A DNA stretch of 64,000 nt from Methylobacterium sp. CB376 (GCF_029714205.1 NZ_CP121648.1:5777001-5841000), one strand, 5' to 3'. Positions 15,992 to 24,128 are shown, counted from the first letter of the stretch. The notes: generated by a model not told the origin, from the letters alone. Translations and numbers: made by a program.

Positions 15992-17317
15992 ATGGCGAGA
16001 GCCCGCACCCTGCATCTCGGCGCCTTCATGCGCCCGGTCGGCATCCACACTGCGTGGTGGCGCTATCCGGGGGGTTACCCGGTCGCGAACTTCAACTTCG
16101 CGCACCTCGCGCGCTTCGCGCAGACGCTGGAGCGGGCGAAGTTCGACGCCTTCTTCATGGCCGACCACCTCGCGGTGCTGAACATGCCGATCGAGGCGCT
16201 CAAGCGCTCGGCGACCGTGACGTCGTTCGACCCGCTGACGCTGCTGCCCGCGCTCGCCGTGGTGACGGAGCGGATCGGCCTCGTCGCCACCGCCTCGACC
16301 ACCTACGACCAGCCCTACCACGTCGCCCGCAAGTTCGCCTCCCTCGACCACCTCTCGGGCGGACGGGCGGGCTGGAACGTGGTCACGACCTCGAACCCGG
16401 ACGCGGCGAAGAACTTCGGGTTGGAGCACCATCCCGAGCACGCCGACCGCTACGAGCGCGCGCACGAGTTCGTCGAGGTGGTGAAGGGCCTGTGGGATTC
16501 CTTCGCGGACGACGCGTTCCTGCGCGACGTGGAGAGCGGCGTGTTCTTCGCCCCCGAGCGGATGCACGTCCTCGACCATCGCGGGGAGCACCTCGCGGTG
16601 CGCGGTCCCCTCAACGTCGCGCGGCCGGTGCAGGGCTGGCCGGTGATCGTGCAGGCGGGCGCCTCGGAGGCGGGCCGCCAGCTCGCGGCCGAGACCGCCG
16701 AGGTGATCTTCGGTGCGGCCGCCACGCTGGAGGACGGCCGCGGCTTCGCCGAGGACGTGCGCGGGCGGATGGCGAGGATCGGGCGCGATCCCCAACACCT
16801 GAAGATCCTGCCCGCCTGCTTCGTGGTGGTGGGCGACAGTGACGAGGAGGCGCGCGAGAAGCGCGCCACCCTCGACGGCCTCGTGCACGAGGCGAGCGCC
16901 CTCGCGGCGCTGTCGATCGCGCTCGGGGTCGATGCGGGCGCCTTCGATCCGGACGGGCCGCTGCCCGCGATTCCGGAGACCAACCAGTCGAAGACCGGGC
17001 GCGAGCGGGCGATCGCCCTCGCCCGCCGCGAGGGCCTGACCGTGCGCCAACTGGCGCAGCGCCTCGGCGGCTACGCCGGCCTCGCGATGGTCGGCACGCC
17101 CCGGCGCATCGCCGACGAGATGCAGGCCTGGATCGAGGCCGGGGCGAGCGACGGCTTCACGATCATGGTCTCGGACGTGCCGCAGGGCCTCGACGACTTC
17201 ACCGGCAAGGTTGTGCCGGAATTGCAGCGGCGCGGGCTGTTCCGCACGGCGTACGAGGGGCGCACGCTGCGCGAGCACCTGGGGCTGCCGCGGCCGGCGA
17301 ACCGCTTCTTCCCGTGA
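15992..17317 (+). CDS. FMN-dependent LLM-class monooxygenase (NtaA/SnaA/DszA type)
   Basis: 441-residue bacterial-luciferase-like flavin monooxygenase of the subgroup that oxidises organosulfur compounds, nitrilotriacetate and similar substrates using reduced FMN from a partner reductase. Landmarks are LHLGAFMRPVGIHTAWWRYP, FAQTLERAKFDAFFMADHLA, DPLTLLPALAVVTERIGLVA, and SGGRAGWNVVTTSNPDAAKN (the highly conserved GWNxVT region). The C-terminus has VGTPRRIADEMQAWIEAGAS and DGFTIMVSDVP. ATG 15992 is preferred; ATG 15932 in frame is an alternative. A nitroreductase and an Rrf2 regulator follow, and remnants of sulfur genes precede, so a sulfur-scavenging substrate is likely but unproven. No flavin reductase partner is adjacent unless the nitroreductase serves. 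Confidence 0.92.
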   Translation: MARARTLHLGAFMRPVGIHTAWWRYPGGYPVANFNFAHLARFAQTLERAKFDAFFMADHLAVLNMPIEALKRSATVTSFDPLTLLPALAVVTERIGLVATASTTYDQPYHVARKFASLDHLSGGRAGWNVVTTSNPDAAKNFGLEHHPEHADRYERAHEFVEVVKGLWDSFADDAFLRDVESGVFFAPERMHVLDHRGEHLAVRGPLNVARPVQGWPVIVQAGASEAGRQLAAETAEVIFGAAATLEDGRGFAEDVRGRMARIGRDPQHLKILPACFVVVGDSDEEAREKRATLDGLVHEASALAALSIALGVDAGAFDPDGPLPAIPETNQSKTGRERAIALARREGLTVRQLAQRLGGYAGLAMVGTPRRIADEMQAWIEAGASDGFTIMVSDVPQGLDDFTGKVVPELQRRGLFRTAYEGRTLREHLGLPRPANRFFP

Positions 17318-17413
17318 GGCCCGCCGCGAGGCCCGCCCGTCGCGCACGCGCGCTCGATCCCCCTGCACCGCCCCGCGCGGCGCGACGGAGCCGGGTCGGC
17401 CGGCCTGAATCTT

Positions 17414-17440
17414 AATAGTCTTTATACAAAGTAGACTATT
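17414..17440. promoter_or_regulatory. Inverted repeat upstream of the nitroreductase, candidate operator
   Basis: AATAGTCT (17414-17421) and AGACTATT (17433-17440) form perfect 8-bp arms around an 11-nt A/T-rich spacer, in otherwise GC-rich DNA about 50 nt before the nitroreductase start. The symmetry fits a dimeric repressor site; the nearby Rrf2 protein is the obvious candidate to bind it. Confidence 0.55.
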
Positions 17441-17492
17441 CCCGCGAGGCGTCCGCTGCGCTAGGCTTCCGCCCGGGCAGGGAGGGTCGAGC

Positions 17493-18317
17493 ATGGTGGG
17501 GACGGGATCGCGCGCGGCGCTGGCGGAGCGCTACGGGCCGGCGGGCGCCGACCTCCCGGTCGCCTGGAACGACACGCTGGCGGGGCTCCTCGCCCACCGC
17601 TCCGTGCGCGCCTACCGGCCCGATCCCCTGCCCCCGCACACGCTGGAGACGCTGGTCGCGGCAGCGCAGTCGGCGGCCTCCTCCTCCAACCTCCAGACCT
17701 GGAGCGTGGTCGCGGTGGAGGACCCCGAGACCAAGCGGCGCCTGTCCGCGGTGGCGGGCGGGCAGCGGCACGTGGTCGAGGCGCCCCTCGTGCTGGTCTG
17801 GCTCGCCGACCTGTCGCGCCTCGCCGCGATCGGCCGCGAGAAGGACCGCCCGACCGACGGGCTCGCCTATCTGGAGACGCTGTTCGTCGGCATCATCGAC
17901 GCCGCGCTCGCGGCGCAGAACGCCACGGTCGCGCTCGAATCCCTGGGCCTCGCCTCGGTCTATATCGGGGCGCTGCGCAACGATCCGGCGGCGGTGGCGG
18001 AGATCCTGGGCCTGCCCTCGAACGTGCTGGCGGTGTTCGGCCACTGCGTCGGTCACGCCGATCCGGCGCGCCCGGCCTCGGTGAAGCCGCGCCTGCCTCA
18101 GAGCCTCGTCCTTTACAGGGAGCGCTACGGGGCGGGCGCCGACCCGGCGGCGGTCGCCGCCTACGACCGCACGCTCGCCGCCTTCCAGGAAGGCCAGCGC
18201 CTGACCCCGGTGGGCTGGACGAGGGCGGCCCTCGACCGCGTGCGCGGCCCGGAGGCGCTGAGCGGCCGCGACAGGATCCGGGCGGCGCTGGAGCGGCTCG
18301 GCTTCGGCCTGCGCTGA
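17493..18317 (+). CDS. Nitroreductase-family NAD(P)H:FMN oxidoreductase (NfsA/FRP-like)
   Basis: 274 residues, of the flavin oxidoreductase fold used for nitro, quinone or flavin reduction. The N-terminal LLAHRSVRAYRPDPLPPHTL has the Arg-Ser-(V/I)-Arg FMN-phosphate site. SAASSSNLQTWSVVAVEDPE is the conserved SxxSSNxQ segment, and SLGLASVYIGALRNDPAAVA the C-terminal FMN loop. The length and LPSNVLAVFGHCVGHADPA place it in the NfsA/Frp branch. ATG 17493 has a strong GGGAGGG ribosome site. It is 175 nt downstream of the LLM monooxygenase and could provide it with reduced flavin. A palindrome immediately upstream suggests its own regulated promoter. Confidence 0.93.
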   Translation: MVGTGSRAALAERYGPAGADLPVAWNDTLAGLLAHRSVRAYRPDPLPPHTLETLVAAAQSAASSSNLQTWSVVAVEDPETKRRLSAVAGGQRHVVEAPLVLVWLADLSRLAAIGREKDRPTDGLAYLETLFVGIIDAALAAQNATVALESLGLASVYIGALRNDPAAVAEILGLPSNVLAVFGHCVGHADPARPASVKPRLPQSLVLYRERYGAGADPAAVAAYDRTLAAFQEGQRLTPVGWTRAALDRVRGPEALSGRDRIRAALERLGFGLR

Positions 18318-18391
18318 CGCGGGAACGGCGCCGGGGACGCTCGGCGAGCCCATCGACAACGTCATCCTCCTCGGGGCCGCGCGGAGCCGGG

Positions 18392-18844
18392 ATGCTCACC
18401 AACAAGGGAAAGTACGGGCTCAAGGCGCTCGTCCACCTCGCGGCCCTGCCGCCGGGGACCCGCATCGGCGTCGCCGAGGTCGCGGCGGCGAACAACATCC
18501 CGAAGAAGTTCCTCGACGCGATCCTGGGCGAGCTGCGCAATGCCGGCCTCGTGCACAGCCGCAAGGGGCCCGGCGGCGGCTACGCCCTGGCGCGGCCGCC
18601 GGAGGAGATCCGGGTCGGCCACGCGGTGCGCGTGCTCGACGGGCCGCTCGCCCCCGTTCCCTGCGCCAGCCGCACGGCCTACCGCCCCTGCGAGGATTGT
18701 CCCGACGAGGGGGCCTGCGCGGTGCGCCTCGTGATGCTGGAGGTGCGCAACAGCATCGCGGGGGTGCTCGACACGCTCACGCTCGCGCAGATGCGCGACC
18801 TGCCGGCGGCGGACGAGGGCGGTAGCATCACCTACCAGATCTGA
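18392..18844 (+). CDS. Rrf2-family transcriptional regulator with Fe-S-type cysteines
   Basis: 150-residue winged-helix regulator: LTNKGKYGLKALVHLAALPP opens the domain, followed by VAAANNIPKKFLDAILGELR, then RNAGLVHSRKGPGGGYALAR, the Rrf2 wing. Four cysteines lie in the C-terminal half (VPCAS, then CEDCPDEGAC), consistent with an iron-sulfur or redox-sensing cluster as in IscR-type members, although spacing differs from classical IscR. ATG 18392 is preceded by GGAG. It sits 74 nt after the nitroreductase in the same direction, and probably controls the monooxygenase-nitroreductase block, perhaps through the inverted repeats at 17414 and 20083. Confidence 0.92.
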   Translation: MLTNKGKYGLKALVHLAALPPGTRIGVAEVAAANNIPKKFLDAILGELRNAGLVHSRKGPGGGYALARPPEEIRVGHAVRVLDGPLAPVPCASRTAYRPCEDCPDEGACAVRLVMLEVRNSIAGVLDTLTLAQMRDLPAADEGGSITYQI

Positions 18845-18859
18845 TCCGCCTCATCCGCC

Positions 18860-19102
18860 GTCCGGACGATCACGTCCGGACAGCGCAGGGCAAGCCCGCG
18901 CGGCGCTTGAGCGAAGCCCGCATCCGCCATCCCGAAGGGATCGAGCGGATGACGAGCCCGCGCGGCGCGTGAGCGAAGCCCAAATCCGCCATCCCGAAGG
19001 GATCAAGCGGATTCGGGATGACCAGCCCGCGCGGCGCTTGAGCGAGGCCGACATCCGCATGGCCGAAATGGGAGATGGCGACGCAATCCGTCGGATGTCG
19101 GA
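18860..19102. repeat. Three head-to-tail copies of the dispersed repeat, reverse orientation, plus palindrome
   Basis: Palindrome GTCCGGAC-GATCAC-GTCCGGAC at 18860-18881, then three repeat units of about 63 bp starting near 18891, 18951 and 19019. Each carries CCCGCGCGGCGCTTGAGCGA (or a close variant) followed by ATCCGCCATCCCGAAGGGAT. The third unit is degenerate. Orientation is opposite to the copies at 7742, 15671 and 24002. The Rrf2 stop codon lies within TGATCCGCC at 18842, which resembles the repeat end. Confidence 0.88.
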
Positions 19103-20014
19103 TCAGGGGCTGGCGCGGCCGACGGCCGCCGTGACGGGCCGCGACCGGCCGCGGGCGCCGCCGTCGAGGATGCGGGCGGCGAGCCACGCGCAGGCCGCGT
19201 CGAGGTCGAGGAGGTCCGGCACGGGGGCGTAGGGCATCAGGTCGGAGAGGTCCGCGGAGAACAGCGCGTCCTGCGGACCGGCCGCGCGCACCTGCGCCAG
19301 CAACGGGTGGTTCGTCCGCGCCGCCGGGATCTCCGCCGGCCGGCGCGCCAGCGCGTCGAAGGCGCGCCGCCCGTGCCGCAGCAGGCTGCCTCGCGCGGCG
19401 GGCGGCAGGTGGTGCCAGAGCGCCGGGGCATGCAGGCGCACGCCGTCCACCGCCTCGGTCCAGGGAATCCCGCGCGCCCGCGCCTCGCCGAGCACGCGCC
19501 GCAGCCAGCGGGCGAGGGAGGCAACGCCGGTGCCGAGAGGCAGGTCGGCGGGGTCGAGGCGCAGCACCCGCAAGGGCCCGCATGCCTCGACGCCGCGCGG
19601 CGGCGCGGGAGCGGCCGCCGTCACCGTCGCGGTGCGCGCCAGGATCGTGGTGCCGTCGTCGAGGAGGGCCGCGACGCAGCCGACCGTGCGGCCGAGGCGA
19701 AGACACACCCCCTCCGCCACGTGGAGGCGGGTGGCGGCCTCGCGCAGCGCGCCGCTCGCGCGCGGCTCGGACGCGGTCGACGCGCCCTCCGGCCACCAGC
19801 GCGCACCGTCCGCGACGCCGGTCCTCAGGATCGCGGCGTAATCCTCCCGGCGCAGCAGGCGGCAGAGGTCCGGGCGCCCCTCGACCAGCGTCACCTGCGC
19901 GCGCGGATCGCGCCGCAGCAGGTGGGAGGTGAGACAGAGGGCACCGGCCGTGGCACCCACCACGAGGTGGTGGCGCCCGTCCACCGGAGGCGGGATCGCG
20001 GCTGACCCGTGCAT
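19103..20014 (-). CDS. NAD(P)/FAD-binding oxidoreductase-like protein, short and divergent
   Basis: 303 residues from ATG 20014, chosen for the GGAAGGAGA ribosome site just upstream; the frame is open to 20131. The N-terminal HHLVVGATAGALCLTSHLLR and QVTLVEGRPDLCRLLR form a dinucleotide-binding fold, though the usual GxGxxG is degenerate (GATAGA). A later segment, LHAPALWHHLPPAARGSLLR, recalls the central helices of FAD/NAD(P)-binding oxidoreductases, which are usually well over 400 residues. The protein may therefore be shortened or specialised. It reads toward Rrf2 with the triple repeat between them. An inverted repeat at 20083 lies upstream, a plausible operator. Substrate unknown. Confidence 0.6.
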   Translation of the reverse strand: MHGSAAIPPPVDGRHHLVVGATAGALCLTSHLLRRDPRAQVTLVEGRPDLCRLLRREDYAAILRTGVADGARWWPEGASTASEPRASGALREAATRLHVAEGVCLRLGRTVGCVAALLDDGTTILARTATVTAAAPAPPRGVEACGPLRVLRLDPADLPLGTGVASLARWLRRVLGEARARGIPWTEAVDGVRLHAPALWHHLPPAARGSLLRHGRRAFDALARRPAEIPAARTNHPLLAQVRAAGPQDALFSADLSDLMPYAPVPDLLDLDAACAWLAARILDGGARGRSRPVTAAVGRASP

Positions 20015-20082
20015 CGGGGTCTCCTTCCGGGAGCGGCAACGCGGCCGGATTGTCGATCCGATGGACCGAAAGATCAACGAGA

Positions 20083-20102
20083 ACGTTCTTTTTACAGAAC
20101 GT
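20083..20102. promoter_or_regulatory. Inverted repeat upstream of the NAD(P)/FAD-binding protein
   Basis: ACGTTCT (20083-20089) and AGAACGT (20096-20102) are perfect 7-bp arms around a 6-nt T-rich spacer, about 70 nt before the start at 20014. It shares a TCTTTxTACA-like centre with the palindrome at 17414. The rest of the interval to murJ (20103-20317) shows no gene. Confidence 0.45.
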
Positions 20103-20317
20103 CTTTGCGCAGGAGAAGGGCGTGGCCGCACCCGGCGTCGCGAGAGGATCCTGCGGCGGACGGAAAGTGCTTCGCGCGGCGAGGCCCGCCTCGCCGCGCA
20201 CGGGCCCGCCGCGCCGGGATCCCGGCCGACGCGGCGCGGGCCGCGCCGCTCCCCCGCCCGGGGACGGCGCCCGCCGCGCAGGCCGAGCGGTCTCCGCCGG
20301 ACCGGTCGGAGCCCGGA

Positions 20318-21853
20318 TCACACCCGCCGCAGGGGCACCCGGAACAGGCGCAGGGCCGCGAGCAGCGTCGCCGCGTAGGCGAGGAGGCCGAGGCCGCCGA
20401 GGGCCGAGAGGATCGCGAGCTCGCGGAAGCGCGGCAGGGGCGGCATCAGCCGCTCCAGCAGGGGCAGCCCGCCGAGGGTGCCGAGCGCCAGCACGGCGCA
20501 GCCGGCGAGCACCCCGCAGGCCGTGACGGCGAGCGCCCGGCTCGGGGCGGTCCAGCCGCGGCGGCGGGCGACCAGGAACAGCATCAGCACGTTCACCCAG
20601 ACGCCCGCCGCGGTGGCCAGCGCGAGGCCGGTCACGCCGAGCGGGCCGGTCAGCGCCACCTTGAGGGCGACGTTGAGGGCGACCGCCGTCAGCGAGGCGA
20701 CGACCGGGAAGCGCGAATCCTGGCGCGCGTAGAAGCTCGCCACGATGCTGCGGATCAGCACCGCGGCCGGCAGGGCGAGGCCGTAGGCGGCCAGCACCGC
20801 CCCGGCCCGGGCCGCCGCCTCGGCGTCGAAGGCGCCGCGCTGGAACAGGGCCGTCATGATCAGGTCCGGCACCAGCAGGAAGGCCACCGCGAACGGCGCC
20901 GAGAGGGCGAGCGAGAAGCCGGTGGCGCGGTTCTGCGCCGCGTGGGCCGCGGCGGCGTCGCCGGAGGCGAGGCGCCGGCTCATCTCCGGCAGCAGCACGG
21001 TGCCGGCCGCGATGCCGATCACCCCGAAGGGCAGCTGGTAGAGCCGGTCCGCGTAGTAGAGGGCCGAGACCGCGCCAGCGGGCAGGAAGGAGGCGATGAT
21101 CGTGTCGGCGAACATCGCGATCTGCACCCCCGCCGAGCCGATCACCGCCGGCCCGAGCATGCGGAAGAAGCGCACCATGCCGGTATCGGCGAGGGTCGGG
21201 CGCGCGAGCCGGGGCGCCACCCCCGCCCGCACGGCGTCGCCCCAGACGAGCAGGAATTGCAGCACGCCGGAGACCGCCACGCCCCAGGCGGCCGCGTAGG
21301 CGGCATTGGGGAACAGGAAGGCCAGGGCGAGGGAAGCCAGCAGCGAGAGGTTGAGCAGGACCGGGGCGGCCGCCGCCGCCGCGAAGCGCTTGCGGGCGTT
21401 GAGCACCCCCGAGAGCAGCGTCACCAGGGTGATGAACAGCAGGTACGGGAAGGTGATGCGGGTGAGCGCGACCGCCAGGGCGAATTTCTCCGGCTCCTCC
21501 GCGAAGCCCGGGGCGAGGGCCCGCACGACGAGCGGCATCATCGGCAGCGCCAGGGCGAGGAGCGCGACCTGGATCAGCAGCATCAGGGTGAAGATGCGGT
21601 CCGCGAAGCGCCGCGCGTCCTCCCGCTCCCCGGCCCCGTCCAGCCCCGCATAGGTCGGCACGAAGGCGACGTTGAAGGCCCCCTCGCCGAAGATCGCCCG
21701 GAAGTGGTTCGGCAGCCGGAAGGCCACCACGAAGGCGTCGGCGATCGGGCCGGCCCCCATCACGGCGGCCATCACCACGTCCCGCAGGAAGCCCGTGACC
21801 CGCGACACCAGGGTCCAGCCGCCGACCGAGAGGATGCTGCGGATCATCGACAC
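20318..21853 (-). CDS. murJ: Lipid II flippase MurJ (MviN)
   Basis: Flips the peptidoglycan precursor lipid II across the inner membrane. 511 residues, typical length, almost entirely hydrophobic helices (13-14 predicted by eye). The N-terminus SILSVGGWTLVSRVTGFLRD leads into the family signature AFRLPNHFRAIFGEGAFNVA with its conserved Asn/Arg and Glu. The segment YADRLYQLPFGVIGIAAGTV is the other strongly conserved MurJ region. GTG 21853 with AGGACGAG upstream, or ATG 21847, could be the start. It ends in Arg/Leu-rich sequence (LRLFRVPLRRV). The GT2 glycosyltransferase gene follows 38 nt away on the same strand further along the map. Confidence 0.97.
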   Translation of the reverse strand: MSMIRSILSVGGWTLVSRVTGFLRDVVMAAVMGAGPIADAFVVAFRLPNHFRAIFGEGAFNVAFVPTYAGLDGAGEREDARRFADRIFTLMLLIQVALLALALPMMPLVVRALAPGFAEEPEKFALAVALTRITFPYLLFITLVTLLSGVLNARKRFAAAAAAPVLLNLSLLASLALAFLFPNAAYAAAWGVAVSGVLQFLLVWGDAVRAGVAPRLARPTLADTGMVRFFRMLGPAVIGSAGVQIAMFADTIIASFLPAGAVSALYYADRLYQLPFGVIGIAAGTVLLPEMSRRLASGDAAAAHAAQNRATGFSLALSAPFAVAFLLVPDLIMTALFQRGAFDAEAAARAGAVLAAYGLALPAAVLIRSIVASFYARQDSRFPVVASLTAVALNVALKVALTGPLGVTGLALATAAGVWVNVLMLFLVARRRGWTAPSRALAVTACGVLAGCAVLALGTLGGLPLLERLMPPLPRFRELAILSALGGLGLLAYAATLLAALRLFRVPLRRV

Positions 21854-21890
21854 GACTCGTCCTGATGCGGGCGCGACGGCGCCCGCCCGG

Positions 21891-22910
21891 TCACACTGCC
21901 CCCGGAAAGGTGGCGCGAGCGCGGCGATCGTCGGGGAACGGCGCGGCCTGCGCGGCGGCGGCCGGGCCGATCCGCTCGGCGACCACGTAGAGCGGGCGCC
22001 GCTTCACCTCCGCGAAGATCCGCCCGATATACTCCCCGATGATGCCGAGCGACATCAGCTGGATGCCCGAGAAGAACATCACCGACACGATGAGCGAGGC
22101 GTAGCCCGGCACGTTCGGCCCGCGGAACAGGTACTCGCCCACGAAGTAGAGGGCGGCGAGGAACGCCAGCGCCGCGATGGCCCCGCCCAGATAGGTCCAG
22201 ACCCGCAGCGGCACGGTCGAGAACGAGGTGATGCCGTCGAAGGCGAAGCGGAACAGCTTGCGGAAGCTCCACTTGGTCTCGCCGTGGTGGCGCGCCTCGA
22301 CCGCGTAGGGCACCCCCACCGAGCGGAAGCCGATCCAGGAATAGAGCCCCTTCGAGAAGCGGGCGCGCTCGGGCAGCGCCCGCAGCACCTCGACGCCCTT
22401 GCGGTCGATCAGCCGGAAATCCCCGGCCCCCTCGGGCAGCGGCATCTCGCCGAAGGTGGCGAAGAGCCGGTAGAACAGCCGCGCGAAGCCGCGCCGCAGC
22501 CGGCTCTCGCCGTCCCGGTCCATGCGCTGGGCGTAGACCATGACGTTGCCCTCCCGCCAGAGCGCCACGAAGGTCTCGATCAGCTCCGGGGGGTGCTGGA
22601 GGTCGGCGTCCATCAGCACCACGGCGCGGCCGCGGGCGTGGTCGAGCCCGGCCGCGATCGCGACCTCCTTGCCGAAGTTGCGGCTGAACGAGACCGCGCC
22701 GATGCGCGGCTCGCCCGCATGGTGCGCGGCGATCACCGCGGCGGTGGCGTCGCGGCTGCCGTCATCGACGAACAGCACCTCGAAGGCCGGGCCGATGCGC
22801 TCCAGCACGGGCAGGAGGCGGGCAAGGAGCGGCCCGACATTGGCGCTCTCGTTGTAGACCGGTATGACGACGCTGAGGTCGACCGGGTCGCTTGGCCTGA
22901 ACAGCTCCAC
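21891..22910 (-). CDS. Polyprenyl-phosphate-type GT2 glycosyltransferase (GtrB/DPM-like)
   Basis: 339 residues. The catalytic GT-A domain is first: VDLSVVIPVYNESANVGPLL, EVLFVDDGSRDAT, and VVLMDADLQHPPELI with the DxD-like metal site. Two membrane helices follow near the C-terminus (YLGGAIAALAFLAALYFVGE and SLIVSVMFFSGIQLMSLGII), as in bactoprenol-phosphate glucosyl/aminoarabinose transferases. GTG 22910 was chosen because GAGGAAC lies about 8 nt upstream; the frame is open to 23006, but that would collide with the divergent gene's ATG. It probably loads a sugar on undecaprenyl phosphate for envelope modification. Divergent from the ChbG-like deacetylase. Confidence 0.93.
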   Translation of the reverse strand: MELFRPSDPVDLSVVIPVYNESANVGPLLARLLPVLERIGPAFEVLFVDDGSRDATAAVIAAHHAGEPRIGAVSFSRNFGKEVAIAAGLDHARGRAVVLMDADLQHPPELIETFVALWREGNVMVYAQRMDRDGESRLRRGFARLFYRLFATFGEMPLPEGAGDFRLIDRKGVEVLRALPERARFSKGLYSWIGFRSVGVPYAVEARHHGETKWSFRKLFRFAFDGITSFSTVPLRVWTYLGGAIAALAFLAALYFVGEYLFRGPNVPGYASLIVSVMFFSGIQLMSLGIIGEYIGRIFAEVKRRPLYVVAERIGPAAAAQAAPFPDDRRARATFPGAV

Positions 22911-23004
22911 GGTGCCGTTCCTCGATGTCTGTGCCGGGCAAGGCCGGCCTTGCGCGGGATCAAGAACCGGCGCCGCGCGCCGGATCAAGGGAATGCTGTA
23001 GCGC

Positions 23005-23883
23005 ATGCCACCTGAACGGCGACCGATCGTGCTCTGCGCCGACGATTACGGGCTGAGCCCCGGGGTGAGCCGCGGGATCCTGGCCCTCGCCCGGGCCGGC
23101 CGGATCTCGGCGACGGGGTTGATGACGAACCTGCCCTCCTTCGCCCCGGCGGCCCCGCCCCTGCGCGAGGTCGCCGGGCGGGTCGGGCTCGGCCTGCACC
23201 TCACGCTGACGGCGGGCGCGCCGCTCGGGCCGATGCCGCGGCTCGCCCCCGGCGGCGCCCTGCCGTCCCTGGGGCGGCTGATGCGGGCGGCCTTCGCGGG
23301 CGCCCTCGATGCCGCCGAGACCGAGGGCGAGATCGCCCGCCAGCTCGACGCCTTCGAGCGGGCCCTCGGCCGCCCGCCGGACTTCGTCGACGGGCACCAG
23401 CACGTGCACGTGCTGCCCGGGCTGCGGGGCGCGCTCCTCGCGGTGCTCGCCCGGCGGGGCCTGGCCGGGCGGACCTGGCTGCGCGATCCGGGCGACCGCC
23501 TCGCCGCCCTCCTGGCCCGGCCCTCGGCCCCGAAGGCCGGGCTCGTGCGCGCCCTCGCGCTCGGCTTCCGGCGCGCGGCGGTCCGGGCGGGGTTCCCGAC
23601 CAACCGCGGCTTCTCGGGCTTCTCGGATTTCGCGCCCGGCAGCGGGTTCGCGGAGTCCTTCGAGCGGGCCTTCGCCCGGCTCGGCCCGGCGCCCCTCGTC
23701 ATGTGCCATCCGGGCGAGGCGGACGACGCCCTGCGGGCCCTCGACCCGGTGGTCGCGAGCCGGCCGGCGGAGCTCGCCTACCTCGCCTCGGAGCGGTTCG
23801 CGACCTTCCTGGAGCGGGAGGGCTTGCGCCTCGCGCCAGCCCCCGGAGCGCGCGGGTCCTGCGGCGGCGGAGGACCCGGCTGA
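23005..23883 (+). CDS. ChbG/HpnK (YdjC) family carbohydrate deacetylase
   Basis: 292 residues of the YdjC-like deacetylase fold. PIVLCADDYGLSPGVSRGIL has the metal-binding Asp-Asp. VGLGLHLTLTAGAPLGP and PPDFVDGHQHVHVLPGLRGA supply the His ligands, and APLVMCHPGEADD the C-terminal conserved HPG. Family members remove acetyl groups from chitooligosaccharides or hopanoid glucosamine (HpnK). Neither hopanoid nor chitin genes are nearby; the divergent membrane GT2 suggests a lipid-linked or envelope sugar as substrate. ATG 23005 has only a weak ribosome site. Confidence 0.93.
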   Translation: MPPERRPIVLCADDYGLSPGVSRGILALARAGRISATGLMTNLPSFAPAAPPLREVAGRVGLGLHLTLTAGAPLGPMPRLAPGGALPSLGRLMRAAFAGALDAAETEGEIARQLDAFERALGRPPDFVDGHQHVHVLPGLRGALLAVLARRGLAGRTWLRDPGDRLAALLARPSAPKAGLVRALALGFRRAAVRAGFPTNRGFSGFSDFAPGSGFAESFERAFARLGPAPLVMCHPGEADDALRALDPVVASRPAELAYLASERFATFLEREGLRLAPAPGARGSCGGGGPG

Positions 23884-23941
23884 CCAGCCGGGGCAGCTCG
23901 GTCCTCGGAGGGCGTCGCGGCTCGACGGTCACCGCGGGCCG

Positions 23942-23970
23942 GCTCCTCTCCCCGCATCGGGGAGAGGAGC
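23942..23970. terminator. Strong hairpin after the ChbG-like gene
   Basis: GCTCCTCTCCCCG (23942-23954) pairs perfectly over 13 bp with CGGGGAGAGGAGC (23958-23970) around a CAT loop, 59 nt after the stop. No T-run follows, so it may be a transcript-end stabiliser or a dispersed palindrome rather than a classical intrinsic terminator. Confidence 0.45.
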
Positions 23971-24001
23971 GCGCCGCGCGGCGGCGGCGCATAACGAGGC
24001 C

Positions 24002-24128
24002 TGTCATACGCCATCCGGTTGATTGCTTCGCCATCTTCCATTTCGGCAATGCGGATGTCGGCTTCGCTCAGGCGCCGCGCGGGCTCGTGATCCGGGATCC
24101 GCTTCGATCAAGCGGATCCCGGATCAGG
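24002..24128. repeat. Dispersed repeat with perfect 17-bp hairpin ending in the sodB stop codon
   Basis: Contains GGCTTCGCTCAGGCGCCGCG as in the other copies. The terminal hairpin has arms TGATCCGGGATCCGCTT (24088-24104) and AAGCGGATCCCGGATCA (24110-24126), perfectly complementary around a 5-nt loop. The last three bases, TCA, are the complement of sodB's TGA stop. On the sodB strand it sits where a transcript-end structure would be. Confidence 0.88.

Noticed and set aside
18891..19102. A CRISPR array at the triple repeat
   Set aside because: The units are directly joined with no unique spacers, two are nearly identical throughout, no cas gene is near, and copies occur singly elsewhere.
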